Source of the DNA: Hymenopellis radicata
Lineage: Eukaryota; Basidiomycota; Agaricomycetes; Agaricales; Physalacriaceae
Length of the DNA: 64,000 nt
Direction: 5' to 3'
Assembly: GCA_015501595.1 (NCBI GenBank)
Contig: JADNRX010000111.1
Span: 1-64,000 of the forward strand
A program made the translations under genes and the position numbers. The notes under the pieces are model-generated. The model made no database searches and was not told where the DNA came from. It worked only from the letters and a program-made list of their open reading frames with translations. Below are positions 1 to 11,193 of the stretch, in pieces (the first letter of the stretch is position 1; the number at the start of each line of letters is the position of its first letter).

Positions 1-3000
1 GTATGGCTTGAATCGCGCGCCCGCATTCAAGCATCAGATCATTACCGGTGTTCATCTCGCAGATCCTGGTAGCCACGATTAGAATCCAAATTATGTGTCT
101 CTGCCACCACATTCAACGGGTGCCTGTATGAAACCGGGATGAGCAAGTTATAGAGAGAGTCTGGAATCGTGCAAAGAGCGTCGTAATCGAAATCCGCCGG
201 TAGTGGAGGGTACAGATTTGCGTTGGGGAGCCATGGCATCTGAGGGAAAAATCCGGAAGGAAAAAAAAATCTGGAAGGAACAATCCCAGGAGGAACGGGC
301 ATCTGTTGCGATATGTCGAGAATCGAAAATTCCACGAAGACCGAGGAGAATAACGCGACGAGAATGCGCTGATGGACGCGCAGAAGGAAAAGAGCAAAGC
401 GCGTCCAACGCCGGCAGTGCTTACATCATCCCCAAAGACGGGACCAGCCGGTCCTGGCACTTGCCGGCTCTGCGGACCTCTCACATTTCTGGCTAACTTA
501 TCTAACACTTAGACTTCATGCTCGTTCCTCGCATTAGTCTAAGCTAGCAATAAGGTTTGGATTAGGTAAGAGTGGTCATGTGATACAATCGGGGGTTCGA
601 ATCAAGCTCGTCTCAGACTCTCAGTTACGCCACAATACTTTCAAAGCTTTTTTTCCTTGCGAGAGCGAATGGGAAGGAGTCTGGCCAAATACGGGCCTCG
701 GGACTTGCTGATGTCATCAATTTCAACGGCGCGTCACAGTGGATAGCAAAGATGCATGATGGATGATGATGGTCCGATACCACCATCATCAAAATTGTGA
801 ACTCGCTTTAGCAGTCGCAATAAACCAAAAAACACAGCGGAAAGGTGTCTAGAGCGTCTCTAGCGAGTACGTTCTGAGCCTTGTCCGTCGAGGGAGGTCG
901 CTGTACAGCGCCTTCGTAGAATAGATTTAATGTGGCGCTTAGACCCCCGAGTCGGTCTAGCGACGCAAAAACAAGCACAGCGGAAAGTTCGTCCACTGCG
1001 TCTACATGATACATGTGGTGGCTTGTCCGTCGAGAGCAATTTTATTGTTAGAAACACCTTCTTTCATTGAGCTTGTCAATTTTGCGGGGTGTCCATCCTT
1101 ATCACTTGCAGCATGCCGGGGAGAAAGGTTTCAGCCTTCTGGATATGTATGCCAGCCCGTTTCGCAGAGGAAGCTCGCAAGAGTTGTCGAGCGGGCAAGC
1201 CGCCGCCAGAATTTTTTAAGGTTCGGACAATGATGTCATGTCATTGCCGTCCTCGGCAAAGCCTGGACATTAGACCTCCGAACGGACCTTACCGTGCGAG
1301 GTGGCTAGCTCCTACCTCCGATTGCTTCTCAGAGTCTCCGCGAGTCGAACGCCACCCGTTTATCCAAAAAGAAAAACATTGAAACTAGCACTTGTGGGAA
1401 CTTAAAAGTTCCACTTTACAACACTTACTGATCCTGTTGGTTCTACAATAGAGACAAAGTTCAAGTCCTATGAGTTTGGCCCGTTGGAGGTGTAAGTCCA
1501 TCTCCCTATTTAGCAAGTGCAACCATGGCGGTTACTTTCGGGCAGCCTACCGTGATCCTGGCTTGTTAGAGAAGTAGATGGTAGTTAGATGTACGCAGTA
1601 TAGTAGTGCCATACTGTAGTCTAGCGTCCGGCGATCTGGAAAGGTCCGTGCCGTGTAATTGATGATGATGATGATGATGCATGATCGGCAACAATACCTG
1701 AGTGCTCATGTAATAGGATTCCACGCCACCGGTATCAAAGAGACTTCTACTTCCGCCTCCAGAGCATTTTCAGTCTGTCCAAGCCAGAACTTCAGAGTGC
1801 TGTATATGCTTTCTCAGGCTCCTCGCCGTTGCCATCCGTTTGCCTGACTATTACTGATTTCCTATCGACTTGCCAAGGCAACCTGTTGATCTGTGTAAAG
1901 GTTATTTCAATCACAACTACTCGACAACAGGATGTGGCTGCCCCACTCTATGAGACTCCGGGCCCGCGTGTAACACTTCGAACTAAGATGCCGGAGCCAC
2001 GGCCTTGGTCGGCTGGCAATCGCTGCATTGTTTACCTGCCCTTCCATCACTATCCAACGCGTCCTCTCACGCTCCTTGTGAATCCGACCAGATCCCCCCC
2101 GTTCGAGGGCTGCTTCCTGATCACATGTTGCTAATCAACTCCGAGGATGGTTATTGTCGGGCAGCTTTATACAGGCGACGATACAACGGGTTTCTGGCTA
2201 CTGCCATCATCTGCCTACCTCCTCTCCTCCCACTCATCTAGATGTCGCTTTCCTCTGGAAATTTCGACCACTTCAAGTGGGTCGCTGTCGCTGTCTGAGG
2301 ATCCTCGGTATCAATAACATCCGTAGTCTTGAAGCGCTCGATCTGCCCGTATTGCTTTTCGACAGCCCCAGCGCTATGTATCATTGGGAGGATGACGACC
2401 ACGAGGACTTGTACGCGCAGGCATTGCTTTGCGGCTCCCGCCGTTTGACGTCGTCTATAGCAGCCACAAAGCCGGATCGATAACATTTCATTTCACCGAA
2501 GACGCGTTGAACAACCACTCCGTCCTCAATTCACCATCCTTTGAAATACGTACCTGCCCAGGATCCCGCTCAACAGGTATGTATCATCCTTATCATTACC
2601 TGTAATGTTCCCGATGTTCTTGCAGCCATTTGGAAGGGACCTAATTTGGAACTCGTTGGCGAAATCAAGTGAGAGCGCCGACATGCCCACTGGTCTCCCG
2701 ATGATGATCCCCAACACTTGATGTCTAGGTTATTGGGCATGTCGGGGACGGTCACCATCCGAGGCACCATCCTCATTATCAGCGATATCTTGACGCGGTG
2801 CGTTCTGTGGAGAGGAAGAACCAAGGTGTTTAAGCTGTCACTGTTGACAGCCTTGACCAGCGACTGACGCCATGCGTTAGGAAGGAAGAAGTATGTGGCA
2901 GTGGAGGATCGCGTCGAACCACACAATATTCTGGGATGTTGCTGGACCAGGAAAGTTAGTTGTGCGTGTACTCCGCTCTTTGGTATATTGTCTATTGACC

Positions 3001-3915
3001 GTGATGTGGGGATCTAGTGCTGTTCATCGAACAGGGCACTTGTATATGCAACTCTGCGATGCACTGGCATTCAGCGAAAGTTGATGATTACCGAGGAGGG
3101 CAGGCATATCTTTGAAGACGTGCTGGTCTCCGCGTTGATACTGGAGAAATGGAATACGATGGGTATCTTGTGAATGTGACATGCCACTTGGTCTAATACT
3201 GCTTCAATTACGAGATATAGATTGGCACTCCTCCAGCGCGTCGCTTGTGTCCTGGGATGTACAGCACCTGGGACACTGCTCTCCCCAACATAACAGTGGG
3301 CTACTGTATTGAACTTCTAACTTCAATGGTGGAAATAGCTGTGTGAATATGATCCATTCGCATTGACGTGGACTTAAACTACGTTTACGCTTCCTGTTCG
3401 TACGGGCCAGTGCTGAGTGAACGAGTACTAGGATGGAGAAGTGACGTTTGTATTCAGAGTGCCAACTTCTCGAACAGCTTAGCGTAGGAGGGGAACAAGA
3501 GCCGTCTTTCCGCAGAAGGACCATTTCAGGTTCAGTCAAATGTAAAATGCTTGTCGTGACCAGGGACAGCGGCACCTCTGGAAGCGCGGTACTCCTCGAT
3601 GGGCCTTTGCATTTCGGTGTCCTATACGTACTTACTGCGATGCCAGTAGTAAGTACGTTGTATAGATTGCTTACTTATGAGCTTACAGAATGAACCAAGC
3701 TTGAAGCTGGTATGAATGGAAAGTGAGAGACAAGCTAAGGTCATTGCCATCACATCTGCTGGCGCCGCTAAATCACTGCACGATTCGAACCAGAAGTAAC
3801 CCTGAGCACGATGGTGTTGTACGCATGAATATTTGCGCGGTAACAGTACATATACAAGAAGAGGACGAGAAGTAACCAACGTATTCATCAACACGGCGTT
3901 GAACACGACTTTGGC
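1..3915. other. Region with no recognisable gene
   Basis: No reading frame here shows a recognisable motif or a chain of exons that splices in phase. Around 2530-2720 there are intron-like signals (a GTATGT donor near 2576, several AG acceptors) between short open stretches. This could be the remains of a spliced gene, but I cannot identify a product. The rest looks like non-coding or decayed sequence. Confidence 0.5.
1661..1679. repeat. GAT trinucleotide microsatellite
   Basis: Six uninterrupted GAT units lie in otherwise unremarkable sequence. It is too short to be more than a local simple repeat. Confidence 0.85.
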
Positions 3916-4936
3916 TCATCGCTGCAGATTCCCAAAATGCAGCACATCAAAGCCACCACCGTAAACTGTATCCCAGTCAAACTGGCTGTCTCGGTTTTCC
4001 TCCCCGAATGCGCCAATTAAATGACGCACCATCTGCCCACCATTGACGACTGGCCGAGCCTCTGCTCGCGTTTTCCCCACAGCGCCCTGTCCATATATCA
4101 TCGACAAGTCCTTGGTCAGGAACGTCCCTATATACCGGAACGTCAGGCTTATGCGCTCCCCAACGACGATCCGCCGCCCACGCACAGGGTGGATGCCGTG
4201 TTTCCACTCCCTATTCGTCTCAAGGCCCAGTACGAACATGCTGTTATGTGGCAGCGGAATAGTCTGCAGAAAGGCATCTGACTGGGAGTCGTCGTCCTTG
4301 TGGCGGAGAACCATAGTGCGCGTCGCGCCAAGGGAAACGTTCACGATGTTTGATACGGGGTGGCGCACGATGTCGATGGTCTTGTCAGCGTGCTCGGAGA
4401 TGTGGTCATGTCCCGAACGGTAGTGCTGTATTAGGACGTGATTGACGGGGTGCCCAAGCACGCGCTGGACGCGGTTAGCGATAAGGGCTAATGTGGGTGT
4501 TACGGGGTGGAGTGGGGGGATTCATCTGAAGGGTGCCGGTATAGGGGTATGCTACGCATTGAAGGTTAACGGGACGCATAGGATGAGAAGAGAACATTAC
4601 CTTCCATCGGGGGATATGACTCCTTGAACCGCGACTAGGCGAGGCACTTCTCCGCCTATGGGGGAAGATGAGCCTAGAGGTTTGTTCAATCGGAAGGCTA
4701 AACTTACCCCGGTGGTGCATCGTATTCCACTCCACCTCGTCCTTCACACGCTCGAACGCCGTCGAGGCAAGCTCTGGCGCTAATAAGTCTGAGACAAGAT
4801 AAGTATCGCCAGAGCCACAATATGTTACTGGGGGTGAAAGAGCTGCAGCGTCATAATCTAGAAGCGAAGGAGATGTAGATGGAGCAGGCGATTTAGCGAC
4901 AATAGTTTTATAGCTGGGCGCTGCGGAGGCCATCAT
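3916..4936 (-). CDS. AlkB-like 2-oxoglutarate/Fe(II) dioxygenase, one frame break
   Basis: The predicted enzyme binds Fe(II) and 2-oxoglutarate and resembles fungal AlkB-like oxygenases, which demethylate or hydroxylate nucleic acids or other substrates; the substrate is unknown. Exons on the minus strand are 4936-4708, 4655-4601 and 4551-3916, with introns of 52 and 49 nt. The last exon has the iron motif His-x-Asp (SEHADKTIDI), a distal His (GIHPVRGRR) and the family-typical C-terminal RISLTFRYIGTF. Near the start of exon 3 the frame changes: codons for RHPSDESP are in one frame and TPTLALIANRVQ in the next. A G6 run at 4514-4519 (C6 on the coding strand) would need one more base to keep both conserved parts in frame. 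This may be a sequencing indel or a real mutation. Start is the first of two adjacent ATGs. Family call is firm, integrity is not. Confidence 0.75.
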
Positions 4937-5619
4937 GTGAGGGAGGACTGTTGATCCTTAGGCATACGTTGTATGACGGAGGCGTTTGACTCACACCACT
5001 CTCGGCCACGTGGACGGTGGGAATGTGGAGATCCGCGTGGTTTGCGTGTGGATGGTGATATTTACACAAGAACACTGTGTACACGAGTTTTCCGCTCTGG
5101 GAGTAACGTATGCAGGCGGAATCGAAGGCTGCCGCAAGGATACCAGGAAATTTAAGCACAGAGCAGTGGCAAACTTTGGGCTGTTCGATAAGTACGTGGA
5201 ATTCACTGAACGAAAGGAGAATTGAATATTGTGCGGGAGGCATTGCTTGTTACAAACGAGTAACATAAAATCGATTGAACCGCAAGTAAAGGGAAATCTA
5301 CAACCAGAAACGTGGCGTTTATATATATAAATGGGCAATGGCGCAAGCCAAAAAGGAGTCGAAGAGGATAAAGATAGAATGAACCACAGGAAGGCATGGT
5401 GCGCACGGCGCACTGCGGATAGATGTATACTGCACGATATGATTAGTACGAGGGGGCTAAATCGGCGGAAAGACATACGGGTAACAGCGTGATGAGAGAA
5501 AAGGAAGCGCCGACACGCTATAACCGCCGGGGCCGCCATGTCGGTGATGAGTGAGGAGGTGATCTTCCCAGAACAATGTGAGGGCGGGAGAAAGAAAAGG
5601 AAGATGGAAGGGCGCGGCA
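4937..5619. other. Intergenic, no gene seen
   Basis: This lies between the oxygenase start and the 3' end of the minus-strand pheromone gene. The longest open frame (4991-5620, minus) has no recognisable motif and overlaps the pheromone stop. I see no supported gene. Confidence 0.5.
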
Positions 5620-5745
5620 TCAGGCGATGATGCAGTTCGCTTGGGGGACAACGCGGCTATCTTCGTCGACGGGGAGGGTGTCGTCGGGTGAGGTGACGAT
5701 GTCCTCAGGGGAGATGTTGATGATGAGGGTACAAAAATCGTCCAT
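5620..5745 (-). CDS. Lipopeptide mating pheromone precursor (41 aa, CIIA box)
   Basis: A single-exon 41-residue frame starts MDDFCTLIINISPEDIV and ends in Ala-Asn-Cys-Ile-Ile-Ala-stop. The last four residues form a CAAX box, the farnesylation signal of fungal a-factor-like pheromones. An acidic pair (Glu-Asp) lies 9 residues before the Cys and could be the N-terminal processing site, giving a mature peptide of about 9 residues (SRVVPQANC). Basidiomycete precursors are typically 35-70 residues and often start MD-F or MD-T, as here. The gene lies 0.9 kb beyond the 3' end of the STE3 receptor gene on the same strand, as expected in a pheromone/receptor locus. The product would be prenylated, cleaved, carboxymethylated and secreted to activate a receptor of another mating type. 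The call rests on motif, size and location together. Confidence 0.85.
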   Translation of the reverse strand: MDDFCTLIINISPEDIVTSPDDTLPVDEDSRVVPQANCIIA

Positions 5746-6665
5746 GTGTAAAGAGCGCGGGGGTGTGAGAGGATGCGGTATGCGCAAGAAGCGCTATACG
5801 CTCAGAAGGAAAGACGCTGACGCAGGCTCACAGAGGAAAGTACGGTAAGGTGGCGAGGGATTTCGAGGGGGCTTGGACCATTTGCCTCGACGGCATGGGT
5901 ATATATGCTCGGATGGACAATACTGCCGAAGAACAATGGTCTTTTGAACACATTGTCCTTTGATGACGTCAGGAGCGGAGTTAGGTATGGAGAGCCGGAG
6001 GAATGGAGTAGGGAGTCAAGTGAGCCTGTGAGGACTGAACCGATACTGGGCTGCTTTGGCTCAGCGTCCGCCTCCGTTCAGGCATTTGGTTTGAAGTACG
6101 ATAGATCAAAGGGAAGGTATGAATGACGTCAGTGAAATTTCCATTTTCGGATTCGGAGGTGCTCCCACGGTGGGAAATGGCGAAGATTGGCGCTTTGCTC
6201 GACGATGGTTCGATCGCTGCGTATGAGGCCGCCGTCGCAATTGAACGTCGACAGGTCCACATCGATTTTAAATCAACTGTCCAATCGGCGTAGTCTGCAC
6301 TTCTGTCGATCTCGTATGTAGCACGAGTATGAAATGTGTTGAACATGAATTTATTGACGGAGATACAAATACATTGGTCTACTTTGATATCGTTGATGCG
6401 AAAGAAACAGACAGAGAAACAGAGATATAACAGGAGAGGAACAAGAGAATGCAAAGACCGAAGCCATAATGATAGCCAAAAATAAGGAGGAATTCAGAAG
6501 GAAAGCAGCAAAGGAAAAATGGTGGAGAAAGAGTGTGCGTGCCATCATCAAAGAGAAAAAAGTGCGTGTCGTACGTCGGGGGAGGAGATCGTAAAGGAAC
6601 GTGGAGTACAACACATCACGGACGGACTAGCCGTACCCAAGAAAGAACGAAGAGAAAGGCCGAGG
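5746..6665. other. Intergenic between pheromone and receptor genes
   Basis: Apart from the TATA-like site, I see no coding frame with recognisable content. Both strands were checked by eye for further short frames ending in a CAAX box and none was found. Confidence 0.5.
5899..5907 (-). promoter_or_regulatory. TATA box upstream of the minus-strand pheromone gene
   Basis: TATATACCC reads toward the pheromone gene about 155 bp before its ATG. Spacing is compatible with a core promoter plus a leader of about 120 nt. This is inference only. Confidence 0.4.
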
Positions 6666-8590
6666 CTATACGATCTCGCGAATGGTATCGACCGTAACCC
6701 AGACACCGGACACGCTCTCCGGCGCTGATGTCGTATGACGTAGCGGAGTACGACCTGGTACAAGCAGGGAGGAAGGTGTGGGGTTTGCAGTGTTGTTGGA
6801 ATAAGAAGAGGTCGAATACGGTCTTGTACCGCTGTATGGCGGAGGCTCCGGGAAAGATGGAAGCGCTGGCAGCGGCTTGAAGTCATCAGAAAACTGCGAC
6901 GGCGATGCAGGGCGGGACTCGCTTATGTCGATGCTGTCTATGGAGAAGCGCGAGGACCCGTCCGCACGAGTCGAGTACCGCGCGGAGTCCACGCCCATGT
7001 CGTTGACGAAGGATGGCGCACTCCTCGTGGACGGCGCGACGGTGGACCGGGTCGAGGCAACATCGGAGTGGTGGGCCGTCGAGCCAGCGTCGGACTTGTA
7101 CACAGGCAATGTCGATGTGGACGGCGAGCCGGCTGCCGCAGTCCTCTTCGTATAAATGCGGTCGCTCCGCTCAGCAATCTGCGCATCCTCCCACTCCCTG
7201 ACAACCTTGTACGTCGTAGGGCTCATTGGGAGAACCTCGGTGTCAATGCCGTAAGACCGCGCCACCTCGGAGGCGTACGTGGCGCCATACGAATCATAGG
7301 CGTACTCGTCGGGGGAGGAGAAGGAGGATCCCTTGCGCCGGGGCGGCGGAGAGGACACAGTGTGGGCGGCGCCGACTGCGAGTGTTGTCTGAGAGGCTTT
7401 GGGTTTGGGGCAATTCCATCTGGAAAGACGCAGAGAGATAAGTAGAGAATAGTGAGTGTAGAGGAAGAACCTACGAGGGAAGAGCGAACTTGGCGGCAGT
7501 AGGCTTGGACTTGTAGCCGATTTTCTTGAGAGTCCAAGTGTAGGCCAGCTTGTAATGCTTCTTGGCCTCGCTGGCAAAACCAAAGAGGCCAAAGAACATG
7601 AAAGCACAGAACGGTCCTAGCCAGCGACTGAGCTCGAGCGTGATGGCGTACGCCTTTTCGTTCCTCCACAAAAATGCTGGGACGAGTTCGACACGACCGA
7701 AGTCAAAGTGGGTGTCCTCCCAAGAGATCCAGGGGGCAAGAGGGATGCCGTGGGTCGCTATGTACATGATATATATGCCGAGGGGAACTGTGCAACACAT
7801 ATCCGCCAGAGCGAGAACCATAAGGCGAAGGTAGCGATTGAGGTTCATGGCGGCTGTGGTGCTGAGGATAGAGGTGAACTGCGCGCGACGCATAAAGAAG
7901 GACCGGAGAGTGAGTCCAGAATAGACAAATGACACGCAGCCAAGGAGAGGCGGCCACATGTAGTACAAGAAGAAGGCGGGAAGGGTGTTGTACGTGACGG
8001 GCTGGCATCCAATGTCCTCGACGATATTGAAGCGATGAGGATGAACGATGGTATCTAGACATAGTTAAGCTACCCTGCGAAGAGAAAGCGGGGGGGAACG
8101 CACGGAGCACAAGAACCAGGATCGGGATGCCAATGGCAATACCCAAATCGATGAGCACGGCTCGACGTTTCTAAGGAGTCAAATTTAGCAGAGATACGCG
8201 AATAAGTAAAGATACGCACATCCCGCCGTGTCACAGACACGGTCTTCAGACAAGTAATGCAGTGTAGTCTGCGGCTAATGCACAGAACACTGGCCGGAAT
8301 TCCGATACCACTTGCCAATAGCAATTGCGCAGCTATGAACGACGGTCAGCAAGGCATCCATGCAGTCAGAAAGCCTACACACAGATATCACACCATACAG
8401 GCGCGAAATTTTCGACACTCCCGTACCATATCACGCAGTTGATGAAGGCGATGAGGCATTGCACCGCCGTCCAAATCATGAAGGCACATGTGCCCGAGTT
8501 CCAGGCCTGGAGGTGCCATGGTAGAGGAATGAGGACGACGATGAAACCGAGGAAGGCAAATATAGGAAACAGCGGATATGTGGGATCCAT
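6666..8590 (-). CDS. STE3-type mating pheromone receptor
   Basis: A G-protein-coupled receptor for lipopeptide pheromones, acting in the plasma membrane to signal mating compatibility through the pheromone MAPK cascade. Five exons join in phase: 8590-8383, 8332-8220, 8170-8104, 8054-7475 and 7419-6666. Their introns are 50, 49, 49 and 55 nt, giving 573 residues. The N-terminus (YPLFPIFAFLGFIVVLIPLP, then WHLQAWNSGTC) and the IWYG/APVWCDIS, SRR-x-RRAVLID, DIGCQPVTYNT and FCAFMFFGLFGFASEA blocks are hallmarks of basidiomycete STE3 receptors. Seven membrane segments fall within about the first 300 residues. A long Ser/Pro-rich cytoplasmic tail of about 250 residues follows, as usual for the family. 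The gene is intact. Its ATG faces the plus-strand pheromone gene, and a second pheromone gene lies beyond its 3' end, so this is a B-type mating (P/R) module. Confidence 0.95.
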
Positions 8591-9040
8591 CCTGCGTCAA
8601 GGTTGTCCGACGCGTAGCGTTGTAGAGCAGATAGATTGTGGATGGAAGAAAGCTGTGGACAAGGGGAAGGAGCGGAGACATCCATTCCTTTCATAACGCC
8701 TTTGAGTAGGGAAGGACAATGGGCGATCGCAGTCTGTCACGCAGTCACAATAGCAGTCACTTGTGCCAGCAGCCAAACACCAACCAAATAAAGAAGCCAA
8801 ATATGCAAACAGGATAATCCTTAAGCAAGGCCAAAGTACATACCGCGAAGCCGCCTTGGCACAAGTCAATAGAGTCATCGGCAGCATTGTTTAGGCAAGC
8901 AGTGGCTCAGGGTATAAAAAAGGTGTCTTTGTATCCATCCCTTCATTCTTCCCGCGCTCGAACACCCAAGCCAAGTTGATCTTGCTCCTCATCACGCAGC
9001 CACCCCCACCCCCGAGCTTTCGTGCTTCGCTGCGCCTACT
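8591..9040. promoter_or_regulatory. Divergent promoter region, receptor/pheromone
   Basis: This 450-bp spacer separates the divergently transcribed receptor and pheromone genes. No frame with coding character is seen. Shared control of the two mating genes from here is an inference. Confidence 0.4.
8911..8920 (+). promoter_or_regulatory. TATA box of the plus-strand pheromone gene
   Basis: GGTATAAAAA lies about 125 bp before the pheromone ATG. It is followed by a pyrimidine-rich stretch containing CATCCCTTCATTCTTCC, a typical fungal transcription-start context. Confidence 0.6.
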
Positions 9041-9205
9041 ATGAATGACTTCGAGTTCACCATCACGCTCTCCGGCACACTCGAGCCAATCGATCCCTCA
9101 TTTGAAACCGCCTCAGAGCTTCTCGAGTCCTCTATCCCAGAGAGGGGCAATTTCGAGCGCTCAGACGGCACCAACGTCCATGGAGGCGCATGCATCATCG
9201 CGTGA
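9041..9205 (+). CDS. Lipopeptide mating pheromone precursor (54 aa, CIIA box)
   Basis: A single-exon frame of 54 residues starts MNDFEFTITLSG and ends Gly-Gly-Ala-Cys-Ile-Ile-Ala-stop. The CAAX box (CIIA) predicts farnesylation of the Cys. Two Glu-Arg pairs precede it (PERGNFERSDG). Glu-Arg is the common N-terminal processing motif in basidiomycete precursors, and cleavage after the second would release the 11-residue peptide SDGTNVHGGAC. The gene sits 450 bp from the receptor start, transcribed away from it, with its own TATA box. It differs completely in its mature region from the 5620-5745 precursor, so the locus probably makes two distinct pheromones. In the self-incompatible arrangement known for this group they should not activate the linked receptor. 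Evidence is motif, size and linkage. Confidence 0.9.
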   Translation: MNDFEFTITLSGTLEPIDPSFETASELLESSIPERGNFERSDGTNVHGGACIIA

Positions 9206-10656
9206 TATGCAACTAATCTTCCTCCCGCACTGCGAAGCACGACCTAAATTTCTCCTTATGGTACGTCGTTGTCTTTCTTTCTCCCCGCTAGTCTCATTCC
9301 CGCATCAAGGTCTCTCAGAAATTCCTTGTGCTCTGCGACCCACTGATGTCCGATTTTTATTTTTATTCTTTATTTTTATTTTTAGTTATCTTCATCCCTT
9401 TGGTTCTTTCCCGTGTCTTTTGTGCACGACCCACACTCTTTCATACCCCGCTCACTCCATTCTCGGGTTATCTTCCACACGAACCATACAATTGTTGTAC
9501 CATTACTTGCTCGCATACTTACCGGTTAACTTTATATGTGAATTTTGCTTGCTTTCTCCCTCATGGTGGTGATACCAAAAGTCCTGTTCATGTGGATCTA
9601 CTTCAGTGCATGCGCACATGTCCTGAATACTGTGTAGGGTACGCAGGCTTTGATTGTACGCCCCCCCCCAGGCCTTCCCGTGTGTAACTCGAATAAGTAC
9701 ACCACCCGTACTGGGCGCTGTCAACGTCACCCGTGTCGTCAGGGCGCCTATCCATACACAGAGAAAATGGATATTACATTCATCCGTGGCACAGAGGTTG
9801 GATCATAACAGCGTGAATTTGTAGTATCTCGTAGACAGACCCTACATACATGATGACAAGGGGAGCGTACACGATCCAGGGCCCTTGATCTACGTGTAAC
9901 GATGCTGGCCTGGTATACAGGTACAGCTCATCGGCGGTGAGTAAGGTAAGGCGGCGAAGAATGTCGTTGTGGTCGGCAACGGATATGTTGCATGGCAGTG
10001 CCGACTCGGATGAGAGTGAGGAAATGGGTGTGCAAACTAACGAGGGCTGCTGCCTATGAATGGTGTCGTGTGCTTGGCGGTGGTCCTTGCGCCGGAGACG
10101 AAAGGGGGCACAGTCGGAAGAACGTGCGGGGAGCCTCGAGCGACTGCGAGGAGGAGCAAATGCGAGGTGGAAGATATTTGGGACGGGGGGCAAAGACGTA
10201 GGCAAAAAATTTCCTGGTCCGTGCGCTGAATCAAGGTGAAATGTGGCCATGGGTCCGCGGTACGAGTGTATATGTGACCGAATGAGCTGACGAGTAGTCT
10301 GTCCTAGGACAGACTACGATACAGTGACGAAGGCGCGATAAGAAACGACGTCGCTTATCAGAATGTGAACTGCGCGAGTTGCGGTGGCGGTTTCCTCCCT
10401 GAGTATGAGTATGAGTATGAGTTGGGGCTAACACTCCTGTCACTTGATAGTTTCAGTCGTGCTTCCGCGCCCGCGTGTCCCGGCCACACGCTCGCAGTCA
10501 CCAGCACAATGTCACATTTGAGTGGGCACTCAAGTTGCCGTCGCCTGCATACACTGCGATGATGAGTGACGGACGACTACCAGACCCCATGGTAGCCATC
10601 CCAATAAGCCGGATTGAATGTATTCAAGAAGTCAATACAAGGGCACAACTATCACC
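9206..10656. other. Mostly non-coding; one unassigned 156-codon frame
   Basis: An AT-rich 3' region follows the pheromone gene. The only long frame is 9780-10250 on the minus strand (156 codons). It has a basic N-terminal half and a hydrophobic stretch near the C-terminus (VYAPLVIMYVGSVYEILQI). It could be a small membrane protein gene, but no motif or splice pattern supports this. A short GAGTAT hexamer array occurs near 10400. Confidence 0.35.
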
Positions 10657-11193
10657 CTAACTAGCCGAATCCCTGCAGAGCCAGAGCCACATAATCATCA
10701 CAGTCCAAGAGCTCAACAGCGTCCTCATCCCCACCTCGTCGTCCTCTTCGTCGTCGTCCAAGACCTCATCCCTCGGCACGGTGACTTCCTCATACAACGC
10801 TTGTGCTGGAACGAACACTGGGCACCCGTCGAACAATGAGAATACATCGGAGACATACTGCCCGAAACGAGCACACGCACGCTCTGAGGACAGCAGCGCA
10901 TGCAATATGAAAAAGCCCTCCCTTGTTTCGCGCAGCGTCTTCCAGCTGACATCCTTTGCTTCAAGATCGGACCAGAAGCGAGCGCGCAAACACACCAAAG
11001 AGCCGGACTCATTGCACACCAGCAAAGCATGAACCTCATCCTCCACGTCGGCTCGGCAGAAGCGACAGAGCCTCCACTCTCGCGGAATCGGTCTTCTTCT
11101 CTGACCATCACCCCTTCGCAGGACCTCCACCGCTAGACGGTGATTTGAGGCGACAAGCCGCGCCAGTGCCCGGCGATGATCAGGGTTTTGCAC
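10657..11193 (-). mobile_element. LINE retrotransposon ORF2 C-terminal fragment
   Basis: The 178-codon frame has a CCHC-like knuckle (LCRFCRADVEDEVHALLVCN). Around it are a basic REWRLCRF context and a C-terminal tail resembling the end of fungal non-LTR reverse transcriptase polyproteins. The reverse transcriptase and endonuclease parts are absent, so this is a 5'-truncated copy or remnant, as is usual for LINE insertions. No poly-A tail or target duplication could be recognised. Another zinc-knuckle protein is possible but less likely. Confidence 0.55.

Noticed and set aside
203..496. 97-codon plus-strand frame near the left edge
   Set aside because: Composition is Lys/Arg/Glu-rich without a motif, and the opposite strand is equally open.
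530..625. tRNA-like segment with GGTTCGAATC and a partly pairing acceptor-like stem
   Set aside because: The T-stem does not pair, no anticodon arm can be drawn, and the A-box match is poor. At most a decayed tRNA-derived sequence.
4991..5620. 209-codon minus-strand frame
   Set aside because: No motif or coding-like composition; it overlaps the pheromone gene stop and probably is chance.
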